Source of the DNA: Cladorhizidae sp. MBARI D1340-BT2
Taxonomy: Eukaryota > Porifera > Demospongiae > Poecilosclerida > Cladorhizidae
Length of the DNA: 64,000 bases
Assembly: GCA_028752905.1 (NCBI GenBank)
Contig: JAQNBH010000011.1
Coordinates: forward strand, 8,031,625-8,095,624
Direction of reading: 5' to 3'
Shown here: positions 53,790 to 64,000 of the stretch, piece after piece
How the letters are laid out: every line of letters begins with the position of its first letter
Numbering within the stretch: the stretch's first letter is position 1
Position numbers and translations under genes: made by a program
The notes under the pieces: generated by a model
What the model saw: only the letters and a program-made list of their open reading frames with translations
Told to the model about the DNA's origin: nothing
The model's database searches: none

Positions 53790-56610
53790 AATGACTACCA
53801 TGCCGGCGTCTCCACTGCTGCTTCTGGAACTGTCGTAGCATTACCAACAAATTAAAGCAATTCCAAACTTTTGTTTACTCTCGCTCACTTGATGTAATTG
53901 CACTAACTGGGACATGGCTAACTGAAAAAATACAAGATAATGAAATTCTCCCGTCAGGCTACTTATTGTACCGTTCAGTAACTCGTGGTGGCGGGGCCAT
54001 GATTTGTATCTCATCAAAGATTCCTTCTTGTCTTATTCAATCTTACTCCTCCATTGATGTAGTGTCTATCGAACTTTTATCTTCTAATCTCATTTTCTCC
54101 TGTGTTTACATTCCTCCTGATCGACACTTCACCCAGGTTGTATTTCACTCAACAAGAGACTCATTCTACTTGGTGACTTCAATGCTCCAAACATTGACTG
54201 GTCAACCCTATCTGCATCTACCACCACATCTACAATGTTATGTGATCTGATTTTCCGCTTTAACTTCACACAAGTAATTACTGAGCCTACCCATGTCAAA
54301 GGTGTCATCTTAGATCTACTAATTACTAACATAGAAGATCACATCAACAACATCGTTATTGAAAATAAAAGCTCTACTTTATCTTCGGATCATTTCATTA
54401 TTACCTTCGACACCAACATAACCCATCATATCAAGAAAATTACCAGATACGTATTAGACTTCAGTAAGGGTGATCTTGAAGGCCTGAACAATCACTTTTT
54501 GGATGTTGACTTCATCTCATGTTTTGATAGTGACGACATAGACAACTCCTGGCAACTACTCAAGTCAATTATTCTCAATGCATGTTCACTCTTTATACCC
54601 AAGGTTAAACTCAAAGCCCACCAACCTCCCAGGTGGTTCACCCCAGCCATACGACATCATCTCAATCGTATTCACTCCTTTAGAAGACAAGCCAAGAGTA
54701 ACCCAACTCCTCATAACATAACAAAACTACATGAAGGGGAACAAAATCTTGAAGACTTAATGATAAAAGCTCAGACCAAATACGAGTCGCAAATATTCAA
54801 TAATAAGGCTAACAACTGTAAATCCACCTTCCGCTACCTGCACTCTATCTATAAAAAAAATTATATTCCCCAGCAGGTTTTCTCCAATAACTCGTCTGCT
54901 TCCTACCCACATGAAAGAGTTGAACTGTTTAATGAGTACTTTCATTCAGTCTACCAACCAAAATCTGTTAGTCCAGAGACATTCAACTTCTCTTCACCTA
55001 CACCTTTTCCATCGTTACTTTGTGAGGTCTCGTGTTGCAAGGAGGACATCTTTACCATCCTCAACTCTCTTGACACGTCAAAAGCTATGGGCATTGACAA
55101 CATTGGTCCAAAATTATTAAAATCTTGTGCGATATCCCTTTATGAACCAATCACTCTGCTTCTCCAGAAATGTATACATTTGAACCAGATTCCACAAGAA
55201 TGGAAAGTCCACCTCATTACTCCTATTCTAAAGACTGGAGTTCCGTCCAACATTAGCAACTATCGACCGATAGCTCTCTTGTGCTCTATTTCTAAAGTTC
55301 TAGAAAAAGTCCTTTTCGATGTCATTTTCATCCATGTCTTCCCCATCATCTCTCTTAATCAATTTGGCTTTGTGAAAGGTCGCTCATGTCTCCAACAACT
55401 TCTCACTACCCTAATGCTGATCTATACTAATTCCAGGACTCATACTACCACAGATGTGTTATATTTAGATTTCCGGAAGGCTTTTGACAGTGTTTCCCAT
55501 AAGGAGCTACTAATCAAACTGTGGAACATTGGTATCACTGGCTCACTATGGATATTGCTAAAAAACTACTTAAACAACAGATGTTAAATTACATCTATTG
55601 ATGGTGTGTCTTCCTCCCTACTTCCTGTCACATCAGGAATCCCCCAAGGAAGTATACTTGGACCACTGTTATTCATTATAATTATATGTCAACGACCTTC
55701 CACTATCTGTTTCAGAGTCATCTCTCTTAATGTTTGCTGATGACTGCAAGTGCTTGCATACTATCTCCACTCCCTTTGACCGCCTTCTTTTGCAAAGAGA
55801 CCTTGATTCGCTGCAGTCCTGGAGTAGTGACTGGAAATTGGCCTTCAACCCATCAAAATGCAAACATATCTCGTTTTCAACATCTCCTGAGGAACATAGT
55901 CATATTTATCTGCTTAATAAAACACAGATCACTAACACAGCCCACTACAAGGACCTTGGTATTAACTTCTCCAATAACCTTTCATGGTCTCACCATTACT
56001 CCATTATTATTACCAAAGCCTATAATACTCTTTACTTTATCCGTCGTGCCATCTCATCTCACCATCCTATCCTCACCAAGCTTACTTTATATACATCTCT
56101 TGTCAGAACTCGCCTTACCTACTGCAGTCAAGTCTGGCGTCCTCACTTGCTTAAGGACATCAAATCACTTGAGAAAGTTCAGCGCCGCTCAACCAAGTTT
56201 GTTTAAACAATTATCATTTAAATTACAAGGATAGACTAATATCTCTCAAGTTACTTCCTTTATCACTATGGGTAGAACATTTGGACATCACATTTCTCAT
56301 CAACTGCCTCAAAATTCCCCAAGATCACTTCAACATCTATGACTATGTCCAATTTCCGAATTATAATACCAGGTCTTCTAACCACTCGAAGCTTAAGTGT
56401 CTACTTCCACAAACCACCAACAGCCATCTAAATTTCATATATTTCAACCGAGTTGTCAAGCTGTGGAATGCCTTGCCTGAGATGGACCTCAAACTCTCCA
56501 CCTACACTTTGAAAAAGAAGCTGAAATCCTTTTTCTGGGAATATTTCATAAATAACTTTAATTCTGATTTACCATGCACTTGGCACTATCCTTGTCCATG
56601 CAGTAGCTAA
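53790..56610 (+). pseudogene. LINE ORF2 (APE-type endonuclease and reverse transcriptase)
   Basis: The endonuclease starts near 53,805 (FWNCRSITNKLKQF). The usual catalytic Glu of the next block (LTETWL) reads LTGTWL here. After a frameshift near 54,150 the LLGDFNAPNIDW block and SSDHFIITFD follow. RT runs from about 55,080 (KAMGIDNIGPKLLK), through NYRPIALLC and YLDFRKAFDSVSH, to a frame change near 55,587. Then come GIPQGSILGPLLF and the catalytic FADD at about 55,730, and a C-terminal block with a final stop near 56,608. It nicks DNA and copies RNA at the target in intact relatives. At least three frameshifts are present. Confidence 0.88.
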
Positions 56611-56762
56611 ATGTTTTTATATACCATCTCCAATTAACTATTCTCACCTATAAGGCTACCATCAGCTCTTGCTGGTAAGCCTTCAGCACTCTCTCATCCT
56701 TTGTACATTATTTTAATGCTATTATACAGTGCTGTAACATATATAATAATAATATATCATAC

Positions 56763-56883
56763 CTGGCATAACTAGAGCCTCGGCATTCTTCAGCATTGCC
56801 ATACTTGGTGAAGAAGAATCAGAATCAGACTGTATACGCTCGCCTGATTTCCCACCATTGAGAAAATGTGCAGACAGTTTCAT
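56763..56883 (-). CDS. ABHD4/5-like exon 1 with start codon
   Basis: On the minus strand an ATG at 56,883 is the first Met after an in-frame stop seven codons upstream. It opens MKLSAHFLNGGKSGERIQSD and 20 more residues ending MLKNAEALVMP, with a donor CAG|GTATGA at 56,763. The last base (G) joins AA of exon 2 at 51,322 to make Glu, keeping frame. The MLKNAEAL segment resembles the LKEAEEKML helix of ABHD5 N-termini. No signal peptide is seen, and no promoter could be identified upstream. Confidence 0.68.
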
Positions 56884-57179
56884 TGTTGAAGTAGCAAAAT
56901 GCTACGTGTTTCCGCCAGAAATAACACCCGCCCACACTCAAAGTGGGGGGGGAAACCACTATTGGCGACAAAAATTGAGTCGCGAGCAGAAGTTAGCATT
57001 TCCCCAACTACTCGATTAGTGCAACACTCCATAAAGAGAGGGGATGACTCTCAGGCACAGCCAATTCCAACGTTGGTGCTCGCCAAAGTTGGAATCTTGG
57101 ATTTCTTAACAGCAAAGTTTCGTGCGGTTTCCTGCTGGCAAGCTGGCAGCCAATCATTGGAGCAGAATTCCAGCAGCCA

Positions 57180-57730
57180 ATCATTGGAGCAGAGTTCTTT
57201 GCGGGCCAACCTTCTTATCGAACTCAACAGTGGTAGATTGATCAACACAACTATCTCGCCAGCATTACAGCTAAACAGACGTCCTTGGCCCTCAACTTCA
57301 TTCATCCCCCCTCGAAACTCAAGAACATCTTGAAAGACTTCCCTTCAGTCACCCAGCCACAAGTCAGTAAGGCTCCAGCCAAGCACAATGTGAAGCATCA
57401 CAGTCATTAATGGCCTCCTAGTGTTTGCCAAACCACACCCATCTCACTGCTGATAAACTCTGCCTCACAAGGAAGGAGTTACTCGAACTCAGTGTCATCC
57501 GTCCGTCGAACCAGCAACTGGCATTTCCCATTGCATATGGTTCTCAAAGAGTCAGGCGACTGGCGACTGTGTGGAGACTACAGAATGCTCACTACCCAAT
57601 TCCACACATCAAGGTTCCACAGCCTCTCTGGACCAGATGCCTATGCTGACTACTGAGATGAAGATCTTGGTGGCTGAAGAGAACAGTTTCAGGCTATAGC
57701 TAGACTTAACCAACACCATTGCTTGCAAAC
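57180..57730 (+). pseudogene. Ty3/gypsy Pol fragment (protease-RT junction), separate family
   Basis: Across three frames the plus strand reads LRANLLIELNSGRLINTT (after-protease segment), FPSVTQPQVSKAPAKHNVKHH, VFAKP, and then RPSNQQLAFPIAYGSQRVRR and RLCGDY, the start of RT. It is an isolated relic with no LTR found next to it. It is from a different family than A-D, by its motif wording. Confidence 0.65.
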
Positions 57731-57869
57731 TTGGTGGCTAATAATTGTTGCCTATGGATATCAATCATGATGACTGTATATAGAGTAGTCAAGTAATCCA
57801 CATACCTGCAGAGCTAATATATATATTTTCTACATCACATGATCTGTGGCTAATTTGATTGGTTAATAA

Positions 57870-58205
57870 CTATAGGTTACATAGGCGCATAACCTGCACT
57901 TGTAACAGCATGTGGGTAGGCCATGCATTTGCTCGTCCCACTACCTTGAATAGGTCTAGGTAAGCCCCCATATCGTCAGTATCTTCCACGAATTTCTGTA
58001 GTTTCAACCTGGGCGTTGAAGGTGGAAGGTCTCGTCTCGCATTCACAGCTTGCTGCATGTCTACCATCATCTGGACCATGCGCTAGTCTTGGCGTTCCTC
58101 TCTTGCTCTCTGTTCTGCTTCGCACTGGTCCCTCTCTTCTTCTCTTCGTGCCTTGCTCTCCTCAGCCTGAATGAAGTGTTCCATCAGCCTAGTTCTGGTT
58201 AGATG
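57870..58205 (-). pseudogene. Retroelement Gag-like fragment with coiled coil
   Basis: The minus strand reads MEHFIQAEESKARREEERDQ, then a charged helix to a stop at about 58,082, then MVQMMVDMQQAVNARRDLPP and LKLQKFVEDTDDMGAYLDLF, a Gag/SCAN-like pattern. It ends in a stop at 57,870. It probably belongs with the LTR-like block at 59,046-59,114, which lies upstream on the same strand. Confidence 0.5.
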
Positions 58206-58432
58206 GATAAGGTTCTTCCTGAGGTTCCATCGGTTCCCTCTGTCTCTCGGTCCGCCAGGTCTCCAGGTGTCTGGAAGAGAGACCCACTTCGTAATTGCCG
58301 GTCTTCTCCAGCTCGTCCTGTTCTTGACATCCTGGTCTACTGTGTTTTGAGAAGAAATGAAAACGAAAATATTTCCGCCACGCGCGAAAACGCGGGTATC
58401 ACAAAGATACTAGTAGCACAATAACTATTGAA

Positions 58433-58650
58433 ATGATAAGGAACCGAAATATGCAATGTCCCGCAGGACTAATATACAGATATTTAACAGGTACCAGTAG
58501 CTACCGAAATGATAAGGAACAGAAATATGCAATGTCCCGCAGGACTAATATACAGATATTTAACAGGTACCAGTAGCACAAGAAGTACCGAAATGATAAG
58601 GAACAGAAATATGCAATGTCCTGCAGGACTAATATACACTATTTTCTGGC
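58433..58650. repeat. Three tandem copies of a 76-84 bp unit
   Basis: The unit begins ATGATAAGGAAC(C/A)GAAATATG and contains GCAATGTCC(C/T)GCAGGACTAATATACA. Copies start at 58,433, 58,509 and 58,593. The array is flanked by two similar short blocks with CGCG-rich ends (near 58,380 and 58,655). Confidence 0.92.
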
Positions 58651-58708
58651 TACGCGCCAACGCGGCTAGCACAAACAAGAAAAGAATACAAATTTCCTGA
58701 AGGAATAA

Positions 58709-58990
58709 TCAATCGAATATTACGTCTAGCTTGCGTAATCTTTCGTCTAGTCTACGCAGTTTCCTTTCCACGTGATTCACAGTCTTCTTTCCAGGGCTTC
58801 CTCTTCTTGGGAACTCCTGCCAAATCTCTGGACTTTGCCTCCCAGCAGATCCAATTTCTTCCCGAATGGATGTCTGCTTGCAAGTGACCTCTTCCAGTTT
58901 TCCAGTCTCTGAGTTGAAGTATCTCCTGGTTATCTCCTTAGTTACCACTTCTCTGGAGGTGGTACAACTCATACAAGCAACAATCAAACA
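58709..58990 (-). pseudogene. Open frame downstream of an LTR-like block (probable retroelement leader/Gag N-terminus)
   Basis: This 92-codon minus-strand frame (REVVTKEITRRYFNSETGKL, basic C-terminus ERKLRRLDERLRKLDVIFD) lies just after a primer-binding-like TGGTGGCAGCGG at 59,033-59,044. Position and composition suggest the start of a retroelement Gag. No specific family is recognised. Confidence 0.4.
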
Positions 58991-59045
58991 ATATTTGTTA
59001 CTTCTCTCGGGATCTCACTCTTTGAGATCCCACCGCTGCCACCAA

Positions 59046-59114
59046 TGTCGCCGCAAGCAACCTCGCTTGGCACAGTTAGAACCTCTGTGTGAAGGAAGGT
59101 TGCTTGTGGCGACA
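59046..59114 (-). repeat. Short LTR-like block with 19-bp inverted ends
   Basis: On the minus strand it runs TGTCGCCACAAGCAACC... to ...GGTTGCTTGCGGCGACA, 69 bp in all, followed one base later by TGGTGGCAGCGGTGGGA, the same primer-binding-like core as in family A. This would make it an unusually short LTR. Alternatively it is a palindromic relic. A second copy was not found in the window. Confidence 0.5.
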
Positions 59115-59341
59115 GTACGCACGAATCCACAGTTAAAGAGGTCCTACACAAATATGCCTTTGTGTTTTTGCAGACTGCAAGACATCATTTGGAAGCTCAA
59201 GCTGGTCCTCACTTCTGCAAAGCCCCGGCCAGTACCATCTTTCCTCGCTGTTCTAACCATTGTCCTACCCCAAGCACAACTGCAGGCCTAACACTATTAT
59301 ATTGATCTGTAAATTAATGATGTCATATGCTTGGATTATGG

Positions 59342-59480
59342 GGTTTTCTGTCCAACTCTCCACTGAGGGCTCGCTTTGCTTGCCATTGCAAAGATTATTT
59401 ATGTCATAAGCTTGGGAAGTATCACGTTTTCTGTCCTATTCTCCACTGAGGGCTCGCTTTGCTTGCCATTGCAAAGACTG
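59342..59480. repeat. Two direct copies of a roughly 55-bp segment
   Basis: TTTTCTGTCC(A/T)A(C/T)TCTCCACTGAGG and the following GCTCGCTTTGCTTGCCATTGCAAAG occur at 59,342 and 59,428. The second copy overlaps the end of the zinc-finger remnant at 59,436-59,723. Confidence 0.85.
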
Positions 59481-59723
59481 CATGTGGTTGTACTGCTTGC
59501 CTGAGGAAGCAACTGAAAACTCCATGTTGCATACCTTACATAATGCATACATTTCACCCTTACTGCTAGGCTTTATGCAGTATTTCTTAGACCACTCAAG
59601 CTGGTACTTGCTATCTACGTACGTGGCCAGTTCTTTTAGTCTTGTATTGCCAGGAGGGTTGCTGTTACAGGCTGAAGCTATATACACTGACAAACAGTAT
59701 AGAGAGTTTGACTCTACTTCCAA
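59436..59723 (-). pseudogene. Zinc-finger remnant of transposon type
   Basis: The minus-strand frame reads YQLEWSKKYCIKPSSKGEMY, then CKVCNMEFSVASSGKQYNHM, a BED/TTF-like pattern (aromatic, CxxC, GGK-like, His) found at the start of many transposon-derived proteins in animals. The rest of the protein is absent. The assignment is by pattern only. Confidence 0.4.
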
Positions 59724-59729
59724 AAAGTC

Positions 59730-60600
59730 AGGAGTTCTATGGTTTTACCCAGGATTCCATCATTTCGAGGGATATTTCCATTATGAACTGGATGGTTGGG
59801 GAGGTATGAGGTAGGGGAAATAGAACTGGCTGCCAGGTAAGTGAGAACAGGGTATCTAGGTACCATTCTGAGCTACTCATCCATTAAAAGTAATATAGAA
59901 ATCAGTATGCTTATTTGTGCTTCATGTATGCTAAGATTAGGACAATGGCCAGAGCAATACAATGATAGTATTTCATGTTTTATCTAGTAGGGTAAAACAG
60001 GCTAAAAAAATTCCTTTCTCCATTGCACCTTTACTCTCCACTCAATGCATTATTTTCGATGAAAGCATAATAACAAAATAGAGCTTCTTTCGAAGATTTC
60101 TCACCAAAAGACGTTTTCTGTCTTTTAAAGAGTCCATAATGTTGAAAAGGACAGTTTTTCCTCAAAACGCTCAAAAATGTCCCAATTGGAGCAAAATAGA
60201 GAATAAACACATACATAGATAGCCAGTAGCCAACGCAAGGCATTTCAGTAGCGAGCAAAGGTGTGTATGTGAAGGTGTTATATATACATCATGTGTATGG
60301 AAATACTAAGTTTTCCATCCAGCTCCCTTCGAGAGATCCCAATTATTCTTTGTCAGACATGAATCAGATTGTAAATTGTCAATGGGGTACTCGCATGATT
60401 ACGTAACCCGCGTTCAGCCCCGCCTACGTATGGTATCAAAAAAACTGGGACCCATAGAGAATGTATTACAAATCATGACCATGATATTCATGAGCACTGC
60501 ACCTGCATTATACCATATATTTCTTATAAGCATGGAGAGCATAAAATTTGCTAGAAGCTGATATTATTCCCATGTTCAGTCGATTGACGGTTAGCGAATT
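59730..60600. other. AT-rich leader region before the YqaJ-like gene
   Basis: No coding content is recognised. The 5' end of the ISL2EU-like element should lie here, but its terminal repeat cannot be fixed because the partner end is beyond the window. Confidence 0.45.
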
Positions 60601-62564
60601 ATGGAGAGTAGAAGTCAGAGAGTTGGTGCCAATGTCAGTACTGAGCTTACCTGTGAGCTTGCTTCTAGTTCTTCTCAGAACTCATTGCCAGGCGGCAGCT
60701 CACTGGTTTGTTTACGGGAAGAAGACATTCCTGGTGCTTCACTGAACGGGTGTGAACCTAGTCAGCTTCATGTAGTGGAGCTCAAGCGCTGGTTGAAGTG
60801 CAGAGGTGCTACAACTGCTGGAAAGAAGCAGGACCTTGTGAAGCGGTGAGCAGACTGTAAGACTGTACGATAGTGTTAATAATAATATAATAATCTATCC
60901 ATTGTTAATTATTTGATGCAGTGTTTGCGATTACATTACTGCTGGTTTGGATGCAAAAATTGTGGTTCCTGATGGTGGTGTACACACAATTCGCTTACAA
61001 GCACAGTCAGCATACCAAGTATCGCCAATACCAAGTGTTCTTCCTTCCAAAGGATGGACATCTAATTTGCAGCAGCTTCCACGATTTAATTACGGCTGCC
61101 TTTATGCCCACTTAGTCACAGATTCTAAGACTATTGCTGAGAATCAGCGCAGCACAGCAGCTGCTGCTACATTTAGAGCTGTTGCAATGAAGCACAAAGA
61201 GGAAGGATATCGCTTGTTTCGTGATGACCATGTCCGTGTGGTCAGGTTTCGACCTGGTTGCACTACAGATAGCCATTGTCTCTTCCGTGGTATTGTGAAG
61301 CCATCATTCAAGACCACTGGAAGTTATTCCACTGTTGTTGCTCTTAGCAAGATCTCGGGCTACGTTGTTGGTGCACAATGTAATTGCAAAGCCGGAGCTG
61401 GTGGATGCTGTAAACATGTTGCTGCATTATTGTATAACATTCTTGACTATGTTGAACTTGGGTTAACCTCTATTCCAGAGGACAAGACTTGCAATGACAC
61501 CCAACAACAGTGGAATAGGCCAAGAAATACCCCAGATGGTCCGGTTTTGTTTTCTGAAATTCAGTTTTTGCACCATTCGTATGGAAAACGTAAGGCAGAA
61601 GTTGCAGTTACTCGATTAGAAAAGTACAAAAAGTACCATTCAAGTCCTGCATCTGTATCAGAGGAACGTATTCGACAGTTTTGTACTAGTCTAGATTCGC
61701 ATCAAAATGCACCTGCCGTTATGCGAGGCAATGATTGTCATCCTGTATGTGCCCCATCACCCTCTGTTGGCTCTAATTCTAACTCGGTGGTAATGACAGA
61801 AGTGCCTGCATGTTGCTCCCTAACGACCCCACAACTGATTACTGTCACTCCTTCACTATCACCAGAAGAGGTGGTATGGAGTAGAATTATGGTTTATGAG
61901 GAACAAGCAGCAGAAATTGAAAGGAATACTAGATGTCAATCTAAATCTCCTGAATGGTATAAGGAGCGTAGCTGCAGAATAACATCTTCTTTCTTTGGTC
62001 AAGTATGCAGGAGGCTTTCCAGTACACCACCAGATTCACTTGTGAATTCTATTGTGAATCAACCATTCAATGCCACTATCCTGTGCCTGGGGGAAGGACA
62101 ATGAAGACAAAGCACTAAGTGCTTACAAACAAGAGTGGCATGAGAGGGGACACTCCAGTCTGTCCGGACTGGTAATCAACCCTAACCATTCTTGGCTTGG
62201 AGCTAGTCCGGATGGTGTAGTGCATGATCCAGATTCCACTGATGATCCTAATGGTTTGCTAGAAATAAAGTGTCCTTACGAACATCGTGACATCAGCCCT
62301 TTTCAAGCTGCTTCCCAGAAGGGGTTTTGTTGTCGGCTGGAAAAGGGTAAGCTTGTTTTAAGAGAGCAACATCATTATTATTACCAAGTCCAAGGACAGA
62401 TGGCTATTTGCTCTAAAAAGTGGTGCGACTTTGTAGTATATACTAATGCTGAGATTTCTATCCAGCGGATATTTTTTGATGAAATATTTTGGACAGCTAT
62501 GATTTCTAAGTTGAAATGCTTTTATTCTACTGCTATTGTGCCTAAACTTGTAAAAATGTTGTGA
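60601..62564 (+). pseudogene. SAP-SWIM-YqaJ nuclease-like protein of an ISL2EU-type transposon
   Basis: Exon 1 (60,601-60,845) starts at the first ATG after an in-frame TAG and encodes a SAP-type DNA-binding helix pair (VVELKRWLKCRGATTAGKKQ). A 76-bp intron (60,846-60,921, GTGAGC...GCAG) splits an Arg codon. Exon 2 encodes a SWIM zinc finger at about 61,375-61,425 (CNCKAGAGGCCKHVAALL). A YqaJ/lambda-exonuclease-type region follows from about 61,950 (SPEWYKERSCRITSSFFGQV), with GASPDGVV and LLEIKCPYEH carrying the Asp and Glu-x-Lys of the PD-(D/E)XK core. One frameshift near 62,075 breaks the nuclease domain. This gene accompanies the transposase in ISL2EU elements and presumably trims DNA ends. 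It converges with the transposase at 62,670. Confidence 0.85.
60846..60921 (+). other. 76-bp intron of the YqaJ-like gene
   Basis: The donor is GTGAGC and the acceptor TTTGATGCAG. Joining AAG CG with T GTT TGC restores the SAP helix (VKRVCDYI), so the phase is right. Confidence 0.85.
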
Positions 62565-62669
62565 TTTATTATAATATTTATGACCATTGAAACTGATGAA
62601 ACAAATTTACTGAAATGTCATGATATATTATAATAATTTATTCATATCACTGAAACTGACAAAAACCAA
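62565..62669. other. Convergent intergenic gap of the ISL2EU-like element
   Basis: Only 105 bases separate the two convergent stop codons. They hold two related AT-rich copies around CATGATATATTATAATA and ACTGAAACTGA, probably the shared 3' ends and polyadenylation region. Confidence 0.6.
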
Positions 62670-64000
62670 TTACTGAATAAAGGCAGGAAGAAAATTTGTA
62701 AGTACACAACAAATGAACCAAACTTCATCCAACTGTGTGTGCAGAGAAATTGGAATTATACCTTTTAAAATACGATAATTTTTTACACGTTCAATTGCTC
62801 TCTCCACATGAATACGCAATACTTCTTGTTTCTATTTCCTCTTCAAGTGATAACTGTTTCTTTCCTCGCATAAAGGGTGGTATATTCAAGGTAACACACT
62901 TGGATGCAAGCAAATGCTGTATATCAAAGCCCCTATCCGCCATAACCACATCACCAGACTCAAGAAGCTCGATACGGCCACACTCTTGAGTAATTTTTTT
63001 GTCAGATATGTGACCCCCATATAGACAAGAAACAAATGTCACAATTCCACTAGGAGCAATACCAACAAGGCCCTTAGCAGTGCTGTGGCTCTTGTACGAG
63101 GAGTATGTTTGTGACTGAGCACGAAATGAAGAAGGCATTTCAATAAATAACTCGGTGCAGTCGATAATAATACGAGTAGTAGAATAATTAGCCATGAAGC
63201 AAGAAGGCATTGTTTGTTTTACTACTTCACGAGAAGCCCACAGAGGTAGTTGTTTTAGAGTATAGTATAAAAAGTTGATACAAATAGTTAATATACGTGA
63301 AATTGTGCTTGAGTCTAGACCAAACTGATCTCCAAGTTCTTTTTCCAAAATGTTACATCTCAAATGATAGAGCACCAAAAACATTTCATCTATTGGTTGT
63401 AACTTACGACTGGGGCCACGCTTTTCCTCAGTTAAAGGACGATTCTCAGTATTATCTGAACCCCAGTAATTCAATTGAGTGGCAGAAGGTAGAAGAAATT
63501 CATAAAAACTAGTTCGAGTAGAGTAATTTGGAAAACCAGTGTAGAATCGAATGTCATCATCACTGCCAGCAAAACGTTGTAGTCCAAATGTTAATGAAGC
63601 TATCTTTAACTTCATGCCAGCTTTTTCAAACTTCATCTCTTGCTTCATGTCAGCCATTTCTGACTTCATGTCAGCTATTTCTAACTTCGTGTTAGTTTTC
63701 TACTTTTCCAAGGAAGAGACTAATCCACACAGAAAATCAATCTCTTCAACAAAAGCAGTTGCTAGGGCTTTTGATTTCTCCAATTCTCTTCCTTTTGGCT
63801 GGGGGTTCGAGCATTTTTGGAGACTTTCTCTGCTTGGACTGAGGAAGCAAGGGAAATATAATAGGGACATCTGCTTTGCCTTGCTTTTTGGCACCATGAA
63901 AATGCTGTGAGCATACACGATGCTGCTCACCAGGAATAAAATCCTTTCTCTTAATAGAATTTATCCATTTCTCTCTCAAAGATATATCCCTAGGAAATTG
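62670..64000 (-). pseudogene. THAP-DDE transposase (ISL2EU/Harbinger-like), cut by window edge
   Basis: From 64,000 down, the minus strand reads the second half of a THAP zinc finger (FPRDISLREKWINSIKRKDF, CSQHF); its start is outside the window. A basic linker and a coiled coil follow, with a frame change near 63,790 and a TAG near 63,702. The helix-turn-helix and DDE_4-type core (63,669-62,791) reads GDQFGLDSSTISRIL, IIDCTELFIEMPSS with the first Asp, and VVMADRGFDI with the second. After a one-base frame change near 62,800 comes an HVERAIERVKNYRIL block with the likely catalytic Glu. It ends at TAA, 62,670-62,672. Three breaks mean it is probably inactive, unless the first two are introns. 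Confidence 0.85.

Larger units (their letters stand above)
52550..56755 (+). mobile_element. CR1/L2-type LINE retrotransposon, nearly full length
   Basis: ORF1 (PHD-type finger, coiled coil) is followed by ORF2 (endonuclease, RT, C-terminal region), and the element ends near a short ATAATAATA tail at about 56,740-56,755. The order and the ORF1 type are those of the CR1/L2 group in the Jockey superfamily. It lies in intron 1 of the ABHD-like gene, on the opposite strand, only a few bases from exon 1. The 5' end is not defined precisely. Several frameshifts make it inactive now. Confidence 0.85.

Overview
The window looks like a metazoan nuclear genome segment. It holds spliced host exons of an ABHD4/5-like alpha/beta hydrolase with GT-AG introns, a CR1/L2-type LINE, several Ty3/gypsy families, hAT transposons, a piggyBac-type MITE and an ISL2EU-like element. 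The mix and the AT-rich introns would suit a demosponge such as Amphimedon, but I cannot prove the species from the sequence alone. No rRNA, tRNA, CRISPR array or bacterial operon was seen.

The dominant structure is a very large imperfect palindrome. Positions 1-23,510 (left arm) are the reverse complement of about 27,335-48,163 (right arm), around a 3.8-kb unpaired centre. The left arm runs off the window, so the true size is unknown. From outside to centre, both arms carry: Ty3/gypsy family B; family C, split by a 22-bp minisatellite; an ABHD-like penultimate exon; Ty3/gypsy family A with the same 5-bp target duplication in both arms; the ABHD-like last exon; a short tandem repeat; and a LINE 3'-end remnant. 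Each arm also has private changes. Left only: two hAT transposons (4,940-7,623 and 8,083-10,413), a second tandem family A unit, and a TTAA-flanked MITE at 18,051-18,309. Right only: a GC-rich Ty3/gypsy element with an uninterrupted 1,713-codon Gag-Pol frame (29,102-34,783) and a 25-bp minisatellite. The arms are therefore old enough to have gained separate insertions, or they are two haplotypes joined tail to tail by the assembler.

The host gene runs on the minus strand through the right half. Exon 1 is at 56,883-56,763, exon 2 at 51,322 to about 50,870, a later exon at 41,456-41,354 and the last exon at 36,288-35,706. Splice phases agree wherever two neighbouring exons are visible. It spans about 21 kb because its introns are full of retroelements, including a near-complete CR1-type LINE in intron 1. 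The left arm holds a plus-strand copy of the last two exons, tail to tail with the right copy. The predicted protein keeps the GxSxG nucleophile elbow and a catalytic-type His pair. It has lost the usual Asp positions and gained a C-terminal transmembrane tail. Exon 2 has one apparent single-base frameshift.

The right flank (56.9-60.3 kb) is a patchwork of degraded retroelement pieces. The end of the window (60.6-64.0 kb) holds a convergent pair: a SAP-SWIM-YqaJ nuclease-like gene with one 76-bp intron, facing a THAP-DDE transposase cut by the window edge. This matches the two-gene layout known for ISL2EU-type DNA transposons. Most retroelement frames are broken and are annotated as decayed copies.
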